From positions 2,542,001 through 2,606,000 of the forward strand of contig OX337233.1 in the NCBI GenBank assembly GCA_946965045.2: a stretch of 64,000 bases of DNA, given 5' to 3'. The notes beneath the pieces were generated by a model. The model ran no database searches, had not been told where the DNA came from, and saw nothing but the letters and a program-made list of their open reading frames with translations. The stretch is from Epithemia pelagica (taxonomy: Eukaryota; Bacillariophyta; Bacillariophyceae; Surirellales; Surirellaceae). Every line of letters begins with the position of its first letter. The first letter of the stretch is position 1. A program made the translations under genes and the position numbers. Shown here in pieces: positions 47,864-57,615 of the stretch.

Positions 47864-49801
47864 TTACGAACCAAATCCCGGAGGAGGACGAACAGATCGT
47901 GATTTCGCATGGTTTAAGTTTGAGATGCTGTTCCGCCCAAACATTGAAAACTTGGGTGGACCAACTTCAGTATCAAGCCATTGATCATTGGAGAGCAAGT
48001 TTCGGGAATGTTGATGAGTTCGATCACTGCCAGTGAGGGGCTCCGAATTGGAGTTTTCCTCTTGATGAGTTCGATCACTGCTGGAGAGCGATGAACCATT
48101 CATTGAACGGCGACGCCGACCTAAACTGAACCATCCCTTCTTCTTTTCTTCAGCGACTGGTGCGACTTCTGTTTGGCTCTCTTCCACACCCAAGGCAGAG
48201 TTGCGGCGCACTGGTCGTTGCTGGCGAGTGTCTCGTTGCGACCCACCGGAACTGGTTGACCTCTGTGCCACATGCTTTCGTGGTGGACTAGCTTGGGGGT
48301 CTTCGTAACCATAGTCACCGTAGCCATAATCACGTTTGTCCTTAGTTTCAACTTGCGAACATAGCGGTTCAGACGAATCCTCATAACCTTCCTCATCTTC
48401 GTCCAAGTCCTCGTATTCATCAGCAGAAACGACTCCAGGACGGCCAGTGGCCCCAGAATCGTTCTCGATGTCTGCAAGCAAGTGTGCTGGAAGACGTCCT
48501 CGAAGCTCCTCTTCAGCAATCGGTAATGCTGCGGCGTTCTCTGTCAAGGATGTCAACGATGTGTGACCTGTGGTCTCATCGCCCCAGGACGAAGACGCAA
48601 TATGTGCCGATTGTGCCCAGATACGTGAAGATGCAGTGGCCCCTTCGTGAAAATCATCATGCTCATCAAGATCGTAGGCACTGCTGATATCCGACATGTT
48701 ATCTATATGTGCAGGGACATACTCAGATTCATTGCGCATTGTTCCGTAGGAAACACGTGTTCCGAGATCAGTGTCCTGTGTGAGATAGCTCGATGATTCG
48801 GATGAATCATCCACAGGCTCCGCAGTGGACGCCACCGTGGTAAACGTGGAATCTTCATACTCAAATTTATCTGAGTAGTACGCAAATTGACTACCCGCCA
48901 CTTTCACGGTTTCACCCACACCGGTTACTAGTGCATCGTTCTCTCTTATCGCGGAGAGCTGGGGACCGCTGTTGCGACGCATATTCATAATCATTTCTCG
49001 CTGTTTTTCTTTCTGTTGTAATGCATTGATCAGCTCTCGTTCCCATGGGACTCGAGCATGTTTGTATAGTTCCATACATCCCAAGGCCTCGCGTACAAGT
49101 GTAGGTTGATCTGCGTTTAATGTTCGGCCAAAAACGTGGACCATGAGATCATCCATCTCACGCGGCAACAGGACTGAGGCCTGGCCATTGCTGACCTTCC
49201 TCATGTATGGCAAGTAGGTAGTTGTATCCCTCATATCACATGATGGATGAGCCAGGCGCAAAGCTCCAAGATCCACTTCTAGACCGTGTCCAACCAATAT
49301 TTTTCCACATAGAAGCTTCCCCACTTTTGCACGAGCATTCTTAAAGTGCAAAGCGGAAGTCATTGCAAGTAATTCAGCGGTGATTCCTGTTTCTTTTGTA
49401 CGATAATCAAATACCTCTTCTGGAGGCACCTTGACAAAAGTATCAAGGACAACCTGGTTCTCCCAATTCACCAATGTCACTCTACCAGCAGCCAATTTTT
49501 CACCATTCGATCCCGTAGCTACCATACCACACCGTAATGCAAAATAGAGGTCCTTTCGTTTCATGGGTTCATCATGTTTTGGATTGAGCTGTTGATTGGT
49601 TCTCACAGGTCTGCTAAGTGGACGATCCGAAGTGGGTCTTGGACCCGTCGCTCGCATAGGTGGTACACCTCCACCTGTGCTTGGCTTTTTCGCTCTTCTT
49701 CTCCGTCTGGTTCGTTTTTGCCCATTGCTTGCTGGGCTTTCACGTGTCGCAAGATTCGATGAATTGTTACCACCTCCTTTCTGGTTTTGAAGGTTCCGCA
49801 T
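47864..49801 (-). CDS. ISG20/REXO4-like DEDDh exonuclease fold with lost catalytic residues
   Basis: 645 residues from the ATG at 49801; the frame stays open upstream (ALSEAHRSQEL) to a CTTACAG acceptor-like site, so a 5' exon is possible. A basic N-terminus (TRRRRRAKKP) precedes the fold at about 85-250. Exo I, normally ALDCEMV, reads ALRCGMVATG here: Asp to Arg90 and Glu to Gly92. Exo II keeps its Asp (LVGHGLEVDLGAL, Asp177). Exo III, normally H-x4-D before AxxxMELYK, reads PTLVREALGCMELYK: His gone, Asp to Glu. Two or three of the four metal/catalytic ligands are thus absent. The remaining 390 residues are acidic and disordered with a repeated SDRTHQ. A pseudo-nuclease acting as an RNA-binding or scaffold protein is the likely reading. 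Confidence 0.78.
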   Translation of the reverse strand: MRNLQNQKGGGNNSSNLATRESPASNGQKRTRRRRRAKKPSTGGGVPPMRATGPRPTSDRPLSRPVRTNQQLNPKHDEPMKRKDLYFALRCGMVATGSNGEKLAAGRVTLVNWENQVVLDTFVKVPPEEVFDYRTKETGITAELLAMTSALHFKNARAKVGKLLCGKILVGHGLEVDLGALRLAHPSCDMRDTTTYLPYMRKVSNGQASVLLPREMDDLMVHVFGRTLNADQPTLVREALGCMELYKHARVPWERELINALQQKEKQREMIMNMRRNSGPQLSAIRENDALVTGVGETVKVAGSQFAYYSDKFEYEDSTFTTVASTAEPVDDSSESSSYLTQDTDLGTRVSYGTMRNESEYVPAHIDNMSDISSAYDLDEHDDFHEGATASSRIWAQSAHIASSSWGDETTGHTSLTSLTENAAALPIAEEELRGRLPAHLLADIENDSGATGRPGVVSADEYEDLDEDEEGYEDSSEPLCSQVETKDKRDYGYGDYGYEDPQASPPRKHVAQRSTSSGGSQRDTRQQRPVRRNSALGVEESQTEVAPVAEEKKKGWFSLGRRRRSMNGSSLSSSDRTHQEENSNSEPLTGSDRTHQHSRNLLSNDQWLDTEVGPPKFSMFGRNSISNLNHAKSRSVRPPPGFGS

Positions 49802-51456
49802 CAGCTCTTGCGAGCGATGGGCTTCCGAGAGGGCAAACCCTAACTGTAAGTAGAGAAAACAAGAAAGATCAAAGTTTATCAGATCCCAGATTCAGTGAAA
49901 CTACAGATTTGATAATGTGAATTGAAAAGGAAGTGCCGATTGGAACCAACCCAACCCAACCATCACTGTACCGTTTCCGATGCAGTGAGGTTTCAGTCAG
50001 GTCAATGATCCGGATGATCAGCAATTGTGCTCGATTACTTCCTCCGAAGGATTGGCAGGATGTTCGCCGTTTCTTGGGAGGAAGCAAAGCTTCAAACAGT
50101 GGAAGAAACCAGAACCCTGTCCATCAATAGCGCTCATAATTTCTCACCACAAGTTCATAGACAAGGGAATCTGTTGCTGCTGCGATGTACTCACCATTGT
50201 GCAAGTGACCTGATTCCAATTCTACCTGACCTCCTTTTGATGATAGAAGGAAAAGGCGATGGAAGCAGCGGCGGCGAGCCAAGGAGCAAGGAGCACGATG
50301 AATCTCGGTCTGAGAATTGGACAAACGAGAGGAAGTTGTGTATATTTTTTATAACAACCCACAACATCAAGCACTTTTGCAAGCAAACTGCGGCGGTGTG
50401 CCGTGGGCCGTGCAGGTGCAGGCGATCGGGTCTTTGGACCTCGCCACCTGATTGGTCGAGACTGGTTCCTCTTTTGTCTCCATCCAAACATGCGATCTCC
50501 TTGGAACCTTCCCTACTTTCTGCCGTACAGCCACTGATTTTCTGTTACGGGTAGTGGCCGCGACCCGCGACTCGACTTGTTCTATGTGGTGTGTGGGTGT
50601 GGTGTCATCAGTCATCACACGTTACCGTTACCGTTACTCCACAACCTCGAACCCCGCGGCGAGACAAAGTTCCGAAAAACTTCGCAAAATCAGAAACGAA
50701 CCAGTGAATCACGGACAAAAAAACTAGACGACGCATGGGGTTCATTAGAAGCAAGCATCATCGGACATAGAAGTGACATATCTCGGGCATTGTTTTCTTA
50801 TAACTAAACTGCTAAATAACTCGCATCATATTCGCGAGCCTTCTCACGCTGGCTCGTCCAAGGAACCATGACGACACAACTTTTTCACCTCACTACGTCA
50901 ACTATAGCATGGTCAGTACTCGTACTCGTAGATAGACAGACAGGGTTCGTGAGTTCTCAAATCGCGTTTGGGAGCTTCTTCTCTTTGATTTATGACGGTG
51001 TGAATCAGACCCTTCCCACTGGGGAGTAAAAATACGTCCGTCCTGCTACTGCCCCTCTTCCGCTTCTGACTTCACACTTTACCGTCAAATCAGTGTAAAT
51101 TCTACTCCCTACCAGTTACCCCAACTAAAATTCATGCACATGCTTAAAGTTCCAGTTGGGCCTTTTTCAACTGTCCTCAATCAAGGGGCGTTTTTCTGTT
51201 ATCCAGCTAGGTAGTAGATGGGCATATCTCTCACATTTTTTTGTTTTGTCCAGGATCCAGGAAAACCATGAAACAATGTTCAACGTTTGACCATCAGAGA
51301 AGGAGCAGGTAGCTGGTACCCTTAGTCATACTCATCGGTGAGTTGTCCTTTGACAAGTTAACCATGGGCCCAAGTCAACGTGGAGCGAAAGGAGCCTTCC
51401 ACGTCCAGACGGAGGGAGAGATAATCCTGAAAATCTTTTCTTATTTGCACTATAAA
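49802..51456. other. Long intergenic region, 1.66 kb
   Basis: It contains the promoter and possibly a first exon of the exonuclease-like gene (acceptor candidate at about 49845-49850). Further right there is GTTACCGTTACCGTTAC (about 50622-50638), a short tandem. Frames at 50027-50554 (plus) and 50191-50618 (minus) overlap each other and carry no recognisable domain. Confidence 0.35.
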
Positions 51457-52581
51457 CTATCGTGCCGACGAACTGGTTCGCATCCACTTTCCAAGGCTAC
51501 TGGATGAAGAGTTGGCCTCTGGTGCAGAAAGTCGAATAATCGTACCACTCAAATCTGAGTCATGCTTGAATACTTTGACGTCACGTGGCGCAGCCACCGG
51601 CGAACTATGAGGAGGCGACAACTGGCTCGCCGTTGGATGCTTTGTAGGAACCGTCATGTAATGGGACACGGGCTGATTGACGGAGCACGTGGATTGACAG
51701 TGGTCCCAAAAGGCACCACGTACGGTTTGGCCAGTGGACCAATACCCATACGAACGGGCCAATGCAGAATATCCTTGCTTTCCAAAAGCCAGAGATTCCG
51801 TTGTCAATACAGAATAGCTTCCGTACATATCAATCTCTCTCCATTGGCACTGTGGAGATAGGACCAAGACATTGTTGATCCGGATTGTCTTTTGTGCGCT
51901 AAGATCGCTGGTCTTGTCCGCCACCACCGCTTCAGCTCCAAACTTGATGCCCGAAACAATTGGAAAACGGTCTACCAGCTTCGTGGGGCCCATCCGAAGG
52001 AATGAAGGTATTCCTTGATTGTTGGTACAAACACCATCGTCGGCGGTGTTGAGCCCCTGTTCCACGGCCTCCACCAAGTCCGTTCCGTTGACTTGTATGC
52101 CAACCAATTTTTCATCAACGGGTAGCAAATTTTGGAGCTTTTCCATCGTGAAGTTTCCTGGTCCCAATTTCGCTTGGCAGACTTCCCCCGTCAAAAAGAC
52201 CATATCAAAGGAACTTCCATAGTGAGCCAAGATATTCTCAGCGACCAGCAGGCATGTTTCTCGTTTGCTGCAGGGCATTCTGCGACACAGTGGCTGTTGA
52301 AAAAACAGCTCCATGGGAACTGTTGGAACCGGGCATGTTTCATTCAAGACTCTGGTGTCCTGGTCAAAGGCCGGAGGACTGTCGCGAAAGCAAAATGGTT
52401 CGCCATTGATTTCATTTTGCTCCTGCAGGGGAATCTGTCGAATGCGGACACCTTTGGCAAGGGGAAGATCAATCATTCGGCTGCCTTGGGGCGTGGCAAT
52501 GCGCGTCTTGAAACCACCCATGGCATGATGAAATGTCAAAGCCAGAAACACAGCCGTTACTACAAACTCTCGAAAAGACAT
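51457..52581 (-). CDS. Secreted stand-alone 5'-nucleotidase C-terminal domain protein
   Basis: 374 residues from the ATG at 52581, with a signal peptide (about 1-22, FVVTAVFLALTFHHAMGG). Residues about 110-300 match the 5_nucleotid_C fold that supplies substrate specificity in periplasmic and ecto-5'-nucleotidases: ENILAHYGSSFDMVFLTG, GNFTMEKLQNLLPVDEKLVG, VNGTDLVEAVEQGL and SYSVLTTESLAFG. The N-terminal metallophosphatase domain that performs hydrolysis is absent; nothing upstream encodes it. Several Cys (CLLV, EVC, CQWREID) suggest disulphides. C-terminal 70 residues are Ser/Pro-rich. It may be a binding protein rather than an enzyme. Confidence 0.75.
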   Translation of the reverse strand: MSFREFVVTAVFLALTFHHAMGGFKTRIATPQGSRMIDLPLAKGVRIRQIPLQEQNEINGEPFCFRDSPPAFDQDTRVLNETCPVPTVPMELFFQQPLCRRMPCSKRETCLLVAENILAHYGSSFDMVFLTGEVCQAKLGPGNFTMEKLQNLLPVDEKLVGIQVNGTDLVEAVEQGLNTADDGVCTNNQGIPSFLRMGPTKLVDRFPIVSGIKFGAEAVVADKTSDLSAQKTIRINNVLVLSPQCQWREIDMYGSYSVLTTESLAFGKQGYSALARSYGYWSTGQTVRGAFWDHCQSTCSVNQPVSHYMTVPTKHPTASQLSPPHSSPVAAPRDVKVFKHDSDLSGTIIRLSAPEANSSSSSLGKWMRTSSSAR

Positions 52582-53257
52582 GGTGAGGGAGGAGCCTGTT
52601 TTGGTCAATGGATGGATACAACACTGGATTGGAGCTGGAAAGTGGAATCATTTGGTTGGTTTCAAAATTGTGACGACGTGATTCAACGGTCCATGCTCAC
52701 AAAACTTTCATTGTCGCGCACCCGGTGTGTCGAATCCCCCAAACCCCAAATTGTTCCTGCTCTATAAGACAAAACGCCATGGGCGTTCTCTGGATCATAA
52801 TAATATCTCTCGATTGTGTGAAACGGGTGGAATTCTAAAATTGTCCTTGCCACGGCTCGAACGGACTGGCTGGACCATAATGTTAGTTTTAGATGCCAAA
52901 CGAAACAATGGACTACCTAGCACTGTATCGGGAAGCTGTGACTATCGTGTCATATAGTTCCTCATGTCTCCATAGCATGAATCAATGGACTGGCGCTGTA
53001 TCGGGGAGCTGTGACTAATATCGTGTCATTGTTCTTCATTTCTCCATTCCCTAGTTCCGTTCATTTGCTTCCCCCCTTGCCTCCTCCTTGTCAAAGTTCC
53101 ACTGCTGAGGCTCCTCTTCCTGTCTCGATTGATTCTATTCCTTGGCCAGGTAGAGTTGGTGCAGTGGTGAGAGAACCATACCGAAACATTGGCCCATATT
53201 CCATATTGTGTTGGTACCAAATGATGCAAGCCGTGTTGGTCTTGCTGCATGTCGGTG
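52582..53257. other. Intergenic region with a local duplication
   Basis: 676 bp between tandem minus-strand genes. A direct imperfect repeat at 52906-52972 and 52983-53046 shares CTGTATCGGG(A/G)AGCTGTGACT and ATCGTGTCAT. No gene. Confidence 0.45.
52906..53046 (+). repeat. Imperfect direct duplication, two ~65-bp units
   Basis: Unit 1 52906-52972, unit 2 52983-53046; both run CAATGGACT, CTGTATCGGG, AGCTGTGACTA, ATCGTGTCAT, TTC.TCAT, TCTCCA. Confidence 0.7.
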
Positions 53258-54736
53258 TTAGCGCTGAGGCAAACCCAACCGTGCATTCCATTCCTCTTCG
53301 GTTCCTGTTGTTGTTGTTGTTGTTGGTGGATTGGACCGGACGGGTCGCACGACAAGGGGGGCATTGCCAAATCCATTCACACCGCCCTTGTCCTGGGACG
53401 ACAAGGATGCGACATGTGTGCCTCCATCGGTACCGGACGACTCGGAGGAGGAAAAGGGTGGTTCCGGGACGGCCGCTCGACGATATTCGGTGGTGATGCG
53501 CACCGTCGTATCCTGGTGGTGGTCGTCGTCCTTGTTGCTGCGTTGAACTCGTACCAGGACCAGATCAATTTGAGAACCGGATCCCAAATCATTTTCAATC
53601 CCAGCACGTACGGCTCGAATCAAGAGGTCCAACCCTTCCTCCAAGGTCAGATCCTTTTGGTTGTTGTTTTTGTTGGATCCACGGTGTCGCAACAGTCCTT
53701 GTTCCAAAATGGCCATGGCCGCCATGCCTCCACTTCCCAGTGCGGCAAAGGGAACAGTGGGAGTATCCATGGACCCATGAGGATGCAACACTCGGAGCAG
53801 GGGGGTCCAGGTTTGAGGACAAATCCCACCCACAATCAAATTGGCTTGACAATTTCCAGCCTGTTGATAGAGGTGGTTTCGTAACCAATGACACACGCTC
53901 GCCAGGGACAGCCGTGTCGTCGTTGTGGCATGGTGGTTCGTTCCGTTGGCGGGACGAATCCGGTACACACTCGTCGAATTTGGGTGGGCGTGGTAGAGAT
54001 CCTGGTTTGGAGGAAGGGAATGCTGAGGTTGGTTGCCAATGGTGGAGTCGTACACGAGGGTTTGATAGTGGAATTGATACCGACACGATCGAGCCACATG
54101 TTGCAAATCGGCCGACGTCCCCGCCCCCGCCGCCCAAACAAGGGAGGATGCCACGAGTGGATGCAACTTTTCGGCCCGTGTATCGGCCACCGTACTGTCC
54201 ATGGTCGCTCGGGTATCGGCCGCCAAGAGACAGTACTCTGTTCCAACGACCAGACCGGCAATGGTGGTTCCCGTATGACGGACCCGAGGCAAGGGTGCAT
54301 TCCGTGCTTGTTCTAGTTGCGGTGATGGCGATGGGGATACCAAGTTGTCCTTCCACGCATGTCGCAAAGGAGAGGGCTCTTGCAAGGCCCTGGCAGAGAC
54401 GGACGAGGATAATAGGAGATCCGGAAATCGACCGTTACTATCGGACATGGCGTCCTTGGTTGTTGTGGAACCAAGAATGGGGGTTTCGCCAAACAAAAAG
54501 TCATCCACCGGAATGCTCATTTTGGAAGACAGGTAGGACCGTTCGGTTGCGGTTGTGGGGTCGGTGACCAAGAAGGGGTTTTCGGCACCAGCGTCACCAA
54601 GAATGGGCTGTTGTGGAAAGAGGGTTCTGGCACTTTGTCCTTCACCGTACTTCCCTCCAGAGGCTTGGCAAAATCCTTCCAGACAAGAAAGGATTGCCAT
54701 GCAAAACAGTAAATCTCTTGCAAATCGCCTCATCAT
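53258..54736 (-). CDS. Proteasome beta2-like Ntn hydrolase with a signal peptide
   Basis: 492 residues from the ATG at 54736. Residues 1-22 are a signal peptide (RDLLFCMAILSCLEGFCQAS), followed by a 135-residue pro-like region. Then RHTG and the proteasome beta core: TTIAGLVVGTEYCLLAADTR (nucleophile Thr about 159), Asp one position later than in beta2, Lys in AEKLHPL, then VWAAGAGTSADLQHVA, which closely matches beta2 (PSMB7). ALGSGGMAAMAILEQG and TLEEGLDLLIRAVRAGIEND complete the fold. The autocleavage Gly-Thr is intact, so it may be active. Insertions with Asn/Gln/His runs lie in surface loops, and there is a long Thr/Pro tail. A secretory-pathway address is foreign to cytosolic and nuclear proteasomes, so it cannot be an ordinary 20S subunit if the signal works. 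Head-to-head with the SET gene. Confidence 0.83.
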   Translation of the reverse strand: MMRRFARDLLFCMAILSCLEGFCQASGGKYGEGQSARTLFPQQPILGDAGAENPFLVTDPTTATERSYLSSKMSIPVDDFLFGETPILGSTTTKDAMSDSNGRFPDLLLSSSVSARALQEPSPLRHAWKDNLVSPSPSPQLEQARNAPLPRVRHTGTTIAGLVVGTEYCLLAADTRATMDSTVADTRAEKLHPLVASSLVWAAGAGTSADLQHVARSCRYQFHYQTLVYDSTIGNQPQHSLPPNQDLYHAHPNSTSVYRIRPANGTNHHATTTTRLSLASVCHWLRNHLYQQAGNCQANLIVGGICPQTWTPLLRVLHPHGSMDTPTVPFAALGSGGMAAMAILEQGLLRHRGSNKNNNQKDLTLEEGLDLLIRAVRAGIENDLGSGSQIDLVLVRVQRSNKDDDHHQDTTVRITTEYRRAAVPEPPFSSSESSGTDGGTHVASLSSQDKGGVNGFGNAPLVVRPVRSNPPTTTTTTGTEEEWNARLGLPQR

Positions 54737-54901
54737 TGTCGCGGTTGTTCTCTCCTCTTTGTTGTCAAAGCTCCTTTTCTGGGTTGACGCGGCGATTGTT
54801 TCTTCCAAAGATCTTATCGCGTTTCGGTCGCTCCAACGGCGTATCTTGTATCTTCGACATCATGTCTGATTGGATTGGGATCGGCATTACGTGTGGCAGT
54901 G
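54737..54901. promoter_or_regulatory. Bidirectional promoter region, beta2-like hydrolase / SET protein
   Basis: 165 bp between two divergent ATGs. Both genes code for signal-peptide-bearing proteins, so co-expression is plausible. No core elements assigned. Confidence 0.4.
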
Positions 54902-56731
54902 ATGCGTTCCGACCAATGCAGAGAGACTTTCATGTGTGTTTCTCAGTCCTCGTTATGGACCAACCGCATGTGGTGGTGGTGGTGGCTCTTGATCGCGGCG
55001 ATGGTTGCCACGGCATGCTTTGATTGGCAGCAGCCGTCGCCGCTTCCGTGGATGGGTGTGGTGATGGCAGCAGCACCACCACCAGCCTTTGGGAGTTGTC
55101 CCAAACCAGGGACTGCTTTCTGGTCTCGGCGAATGCCACGATGGTTCGGGTTGCCTCCTGGTGGTTCTCCTTGTGCCAGCAGCAACAACAACAACAACAT
55201 TATGCGGCATCTGCCACCATTCCACCGCTATCCAACTCATCGTCCATCTGCCACTCCTTCAACGACCGAGAGCATCAGTGCACACAATCCAAACGACTGG
55301 ATACAGGACGTGTTGCGTCAGTGGGATTTGGAAATTGCCTACTTTGACAACCATCGTGGTTTAAAAACCCTCCGGGATCGTTTGCCGGGAGAGACTCTGT
55401 TGGCCATTCCCCTCCAACAGGCCTGGACACGACATTCCGTACTGGAACGGTTTCCCACTGCCTTTGGTCCTCCAGTGGTGGAGCGTGGGAGGACCAGCAA
55501 CAACAACCACACGGGTCCTGGTCTGACAGAAGAACAAGTCTTGATTGTGGGCTTGCTCTTGCTCCAACACCACGCACCGGAGGATCCCTATATTCAAAGT
55601 CTCCCTCCCATTCAGGCTTCCATTCTCTTTGCCATGTACACCACAAACGCCTCGGGGTCGGTCTCTTTGCAAGCCTTGGACTTGGCAACCTGTCTTCCTT
55701 CCACCTACCAACGATTGATTCAGGCCTATCGTCAGTATGTGCAACAACTGTACGAGTCTCTACTCGAGTATTACCAAGACCTGGTCGACGCACAAGACTC
55801 CTCTGGAATTCTTCCCACCGACACGACGGCATCCCATCCTGCCGTGTCCGATGCCCAGATCGTACTCGATCTGTTGCGGCACTCCAACTCTTCCATTGTG
55901 GTGGGGTCCCAAACTACTATTCCTCCACCCCGTGACTTTGCCTGGGCCTTTGGGACCATTCGGTCGCGCAGTATTGGCATGGCGGCGAACGAACTGAATC
56001 CAGAAGATATCAATGTTGATGATGAGGATGATGATACACTGTTACGCGTCTTGGTCCCCGGCTTTGATTTGCTCAATCACCAATTTGGGGCCTCCGTCCA
56101 ACGAGCCGTACAAAATCACTCCTTGGTCATTTTTTCCAATGACACCTATCAGGCCGGAGACCAAGTCTTTATTTCCTACGTGCCCACCCCAGACGACGAC
56201 GACGACAAGGACCAGGACCAGCAGACAACACCACAGGGAGCCAAACCACGCGACAATTTAAATCTCTTGTTAACCTATGGCTTTTGTCCTGGTCGCCACA
56301 ATCCCGAACAAGTCTTGTTTTTTGATCTCCCCAATGTCTTGGACGCGTGTGCCATGGTTCGTCCTCAGTACTTTTCGCCTCTTGTGCAACGGCAATTACA
56401 GCAGCTCTTTACCAAACTGGGCAAAGATCGAGAACTGTATAGTTTTCAAGGAGACACGAAACAGCCCAAATCGTGCTTGGTCCAAGCCATTGCCGTCATG
56501 GCCGAATTGGAACAACAATTGGTGTCCCAACCCGATCCACTCTTTGGTGACGACGTCTTGCAAGCTCTGTTGCAAACACGAAGCCAAGAACTGGAACGAG
56601 GTCAACAACACACCCAACAAATGATGGAAACCATTCCTTCGTTGGACGACCATGGCTGTCTGGTCGACCTTTTGGAATCCGTCGAAACTCTTCTGTCGGT
56701 AGAACAAGGGTATCTTTCCTTCATGTCTTGA
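54902..56731 (+). CDS. SET-domain methyltransferase of the Rubisco LSMT/SETD3 type, signal-bearing
   Basis: 609 residues from the ATG at 54902. An N-terminal hydrophobic stretch with a Trp run (MWWWWWLLIAAMVATACF) is a signal or anchor, fitting plastid or secretory entry. The SET fold is split by a long insert, as in LSMT: FDNHRGLKTLRDRLPGETLL, then LTEEQVLIVGLLLLQHH, later RDFAWAFGTIRSRSI, VPGFDLLNHQFGAS (the N-H SAM-contact motif), GDQVFISYVP, and NLNLLLTYGFCP (catalytic-side Tyr). An Asp/Gln-rich loop interrupts the F-I-S-Y region. A C-terminal Rubis-subs-bind-like helical domain follows (about 460-600). Targets in plants are the Rubisco large subunit and aldolase; here the target is unknown. 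Confidence 0.82.
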   Translation: MRSDQCRETFMCVSQSSLWTNRMWWWWWLLIAAMVATACFDWQQPSPLPWMGVVMAAAPPPAFGSCPKPGTAFWSRRMPRWFGLPPGGSPCASSNNNNNIMRHLPPFHRYPTHRPSATPSTTESISAHNPNDWIQDVLRQWDLEIAYFDNHRGLKTLRDRLPGETLLAIPLQQAWTRHSVLERFPTAFGPPVVERGRTSNNNHTGPGLTEEQVLIVGLLLLQHHAPEDPYIQSLPPIQASILFAMYTTNASGSVSLQALDLATCLPSTYQRLIQAYRQYVQQLYESLLEYYQDLVDAQDSSGILPTDTTASHPAVSDAQIVLDLLRHSNSSIVVGSQTTIPPPRDFAWAFGTIRSRSIGMAANELNPEDINVDDEDDDTLLRVLVPGFDLLNHQFGASVQRAVQNHSLVIFSNDTYQAGDQVFISYVPTPDDDDDKDQDQQTTPQGAKPRDNLNLLLTYGFCPGRHNPEQVLFFDLPNVLDACAMVRPQYFSPLVQRQLQQLFTKLGKDRELYSFQGDTKQPKSCLVQAIAVMAELEQQLVSQPDPLFGDDVLQALLQTRSQELERGQQHTQQMMETIPSLDDHGCLVDLLESVETLLSVEQGYLSFMS

Positions 56732-56769
56732 TGATGACGAATCTTTCCTTCATCTCATGATGACGACGA
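56712..56769 (+). repeat. 29-bp tandem duplication across the SET stop codon
   Basis: ATCTTTCCTTCAT followed by TGATGATGACGA-like text, twice (56712-56740 and 56741-56769); the first copy contains the stop codon. Confidence 0.7.
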
Positions 56770-57615
56770 CAAGACAAGACGACGACGATAAAGTGGTTTT
56801 CTCGTTCTCTTCCTTTGTCGCGTTGTCCAGTCCCCACATAATTTCTGCTTGCAACGACTATGGTGCCTGATGGTGCGTGCCCACCAAGTGTACCGGGTTT
56901 GTGGAAGTGCGTCGAATGCTTGTACATGACAGTCGTGATGAGGTACCGTTGGTTTCCGTGGTTTCCATGGTGAATGTACTCCTGCTTTCTTTGTGGTCTA
57001 AGCAGAGGATCCCAGGCGTTGTTTCCAATATGTACAGCACAACTGTCTTATGTGGTTTCAAACTTCGGCTTATTTTTTGGAACCAAATCAATGCGATCGT
57101 CCTTGTGTTATTCACTGTGAGACACTGGTGGTACTATTGGTAATTGGTAGGAGTAGGAGTCTAATCAAAGAGGATATACCCTAAAGATTGCGCTTGCATC
57201 TAGGCTGGATAGCAAACGAACTTTGATGGGGGAAATCGCATCGCATTGGTTTTTAGACTGCAGACAGACAGACGGGATTTTTTGGAAACTGAGATAACAG
57301 ATAACAGATGGGTGCAATTCCAGTACCGGTCGTTCCAGTGTTCCGCACCGGATGGAGGGGGAATTGCGACAGAAGCAAGGACACTTTTCATTCGATCGAC
57401 GCTCACAAATTCCGATTTCCGATTGACAACCTGACTCTTGTCTCTTCGGCATTTGACGACAAGCAAGAGAAGAAAGTCAACGGTCTACATCTCTGGGACT
57501 CCTTCGTGTTGTCATTACCCATTCTTCGCTTTACGATACTGCGTTGGCAGCATTCTCCAAAGACGATTGAGAAGAAGCCAACGAAACATTCCCAAGGAAA
57601 ATCATAAACTCTTGG
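56732..57615. other. Intergenic region, 884 bp
   Basis: Between two plus-strand genes. Contains GACGACGAC-type runs at the left end and ATAACAGATAACAGATGGG near 57293-57311. Open frames of 60-100 codons on both strands overlap one another and carry no motif. Confidence 0.4.

Noticed and set aside
53300-53330. GTT repeat (microsatellite) within the beta2-like gene tail
   Set aside because: Explained by the Thr/Asn-rich low-complexity coding tail; not reported as a separate element.
53249-53884. 211-codon plus-strand frame opposite the beta2-like gene
   Set aside because: Cys/Trp runs come from the complement of Asn/Gln/His-rich codons; the minus-strand frame carries the conserved domain.
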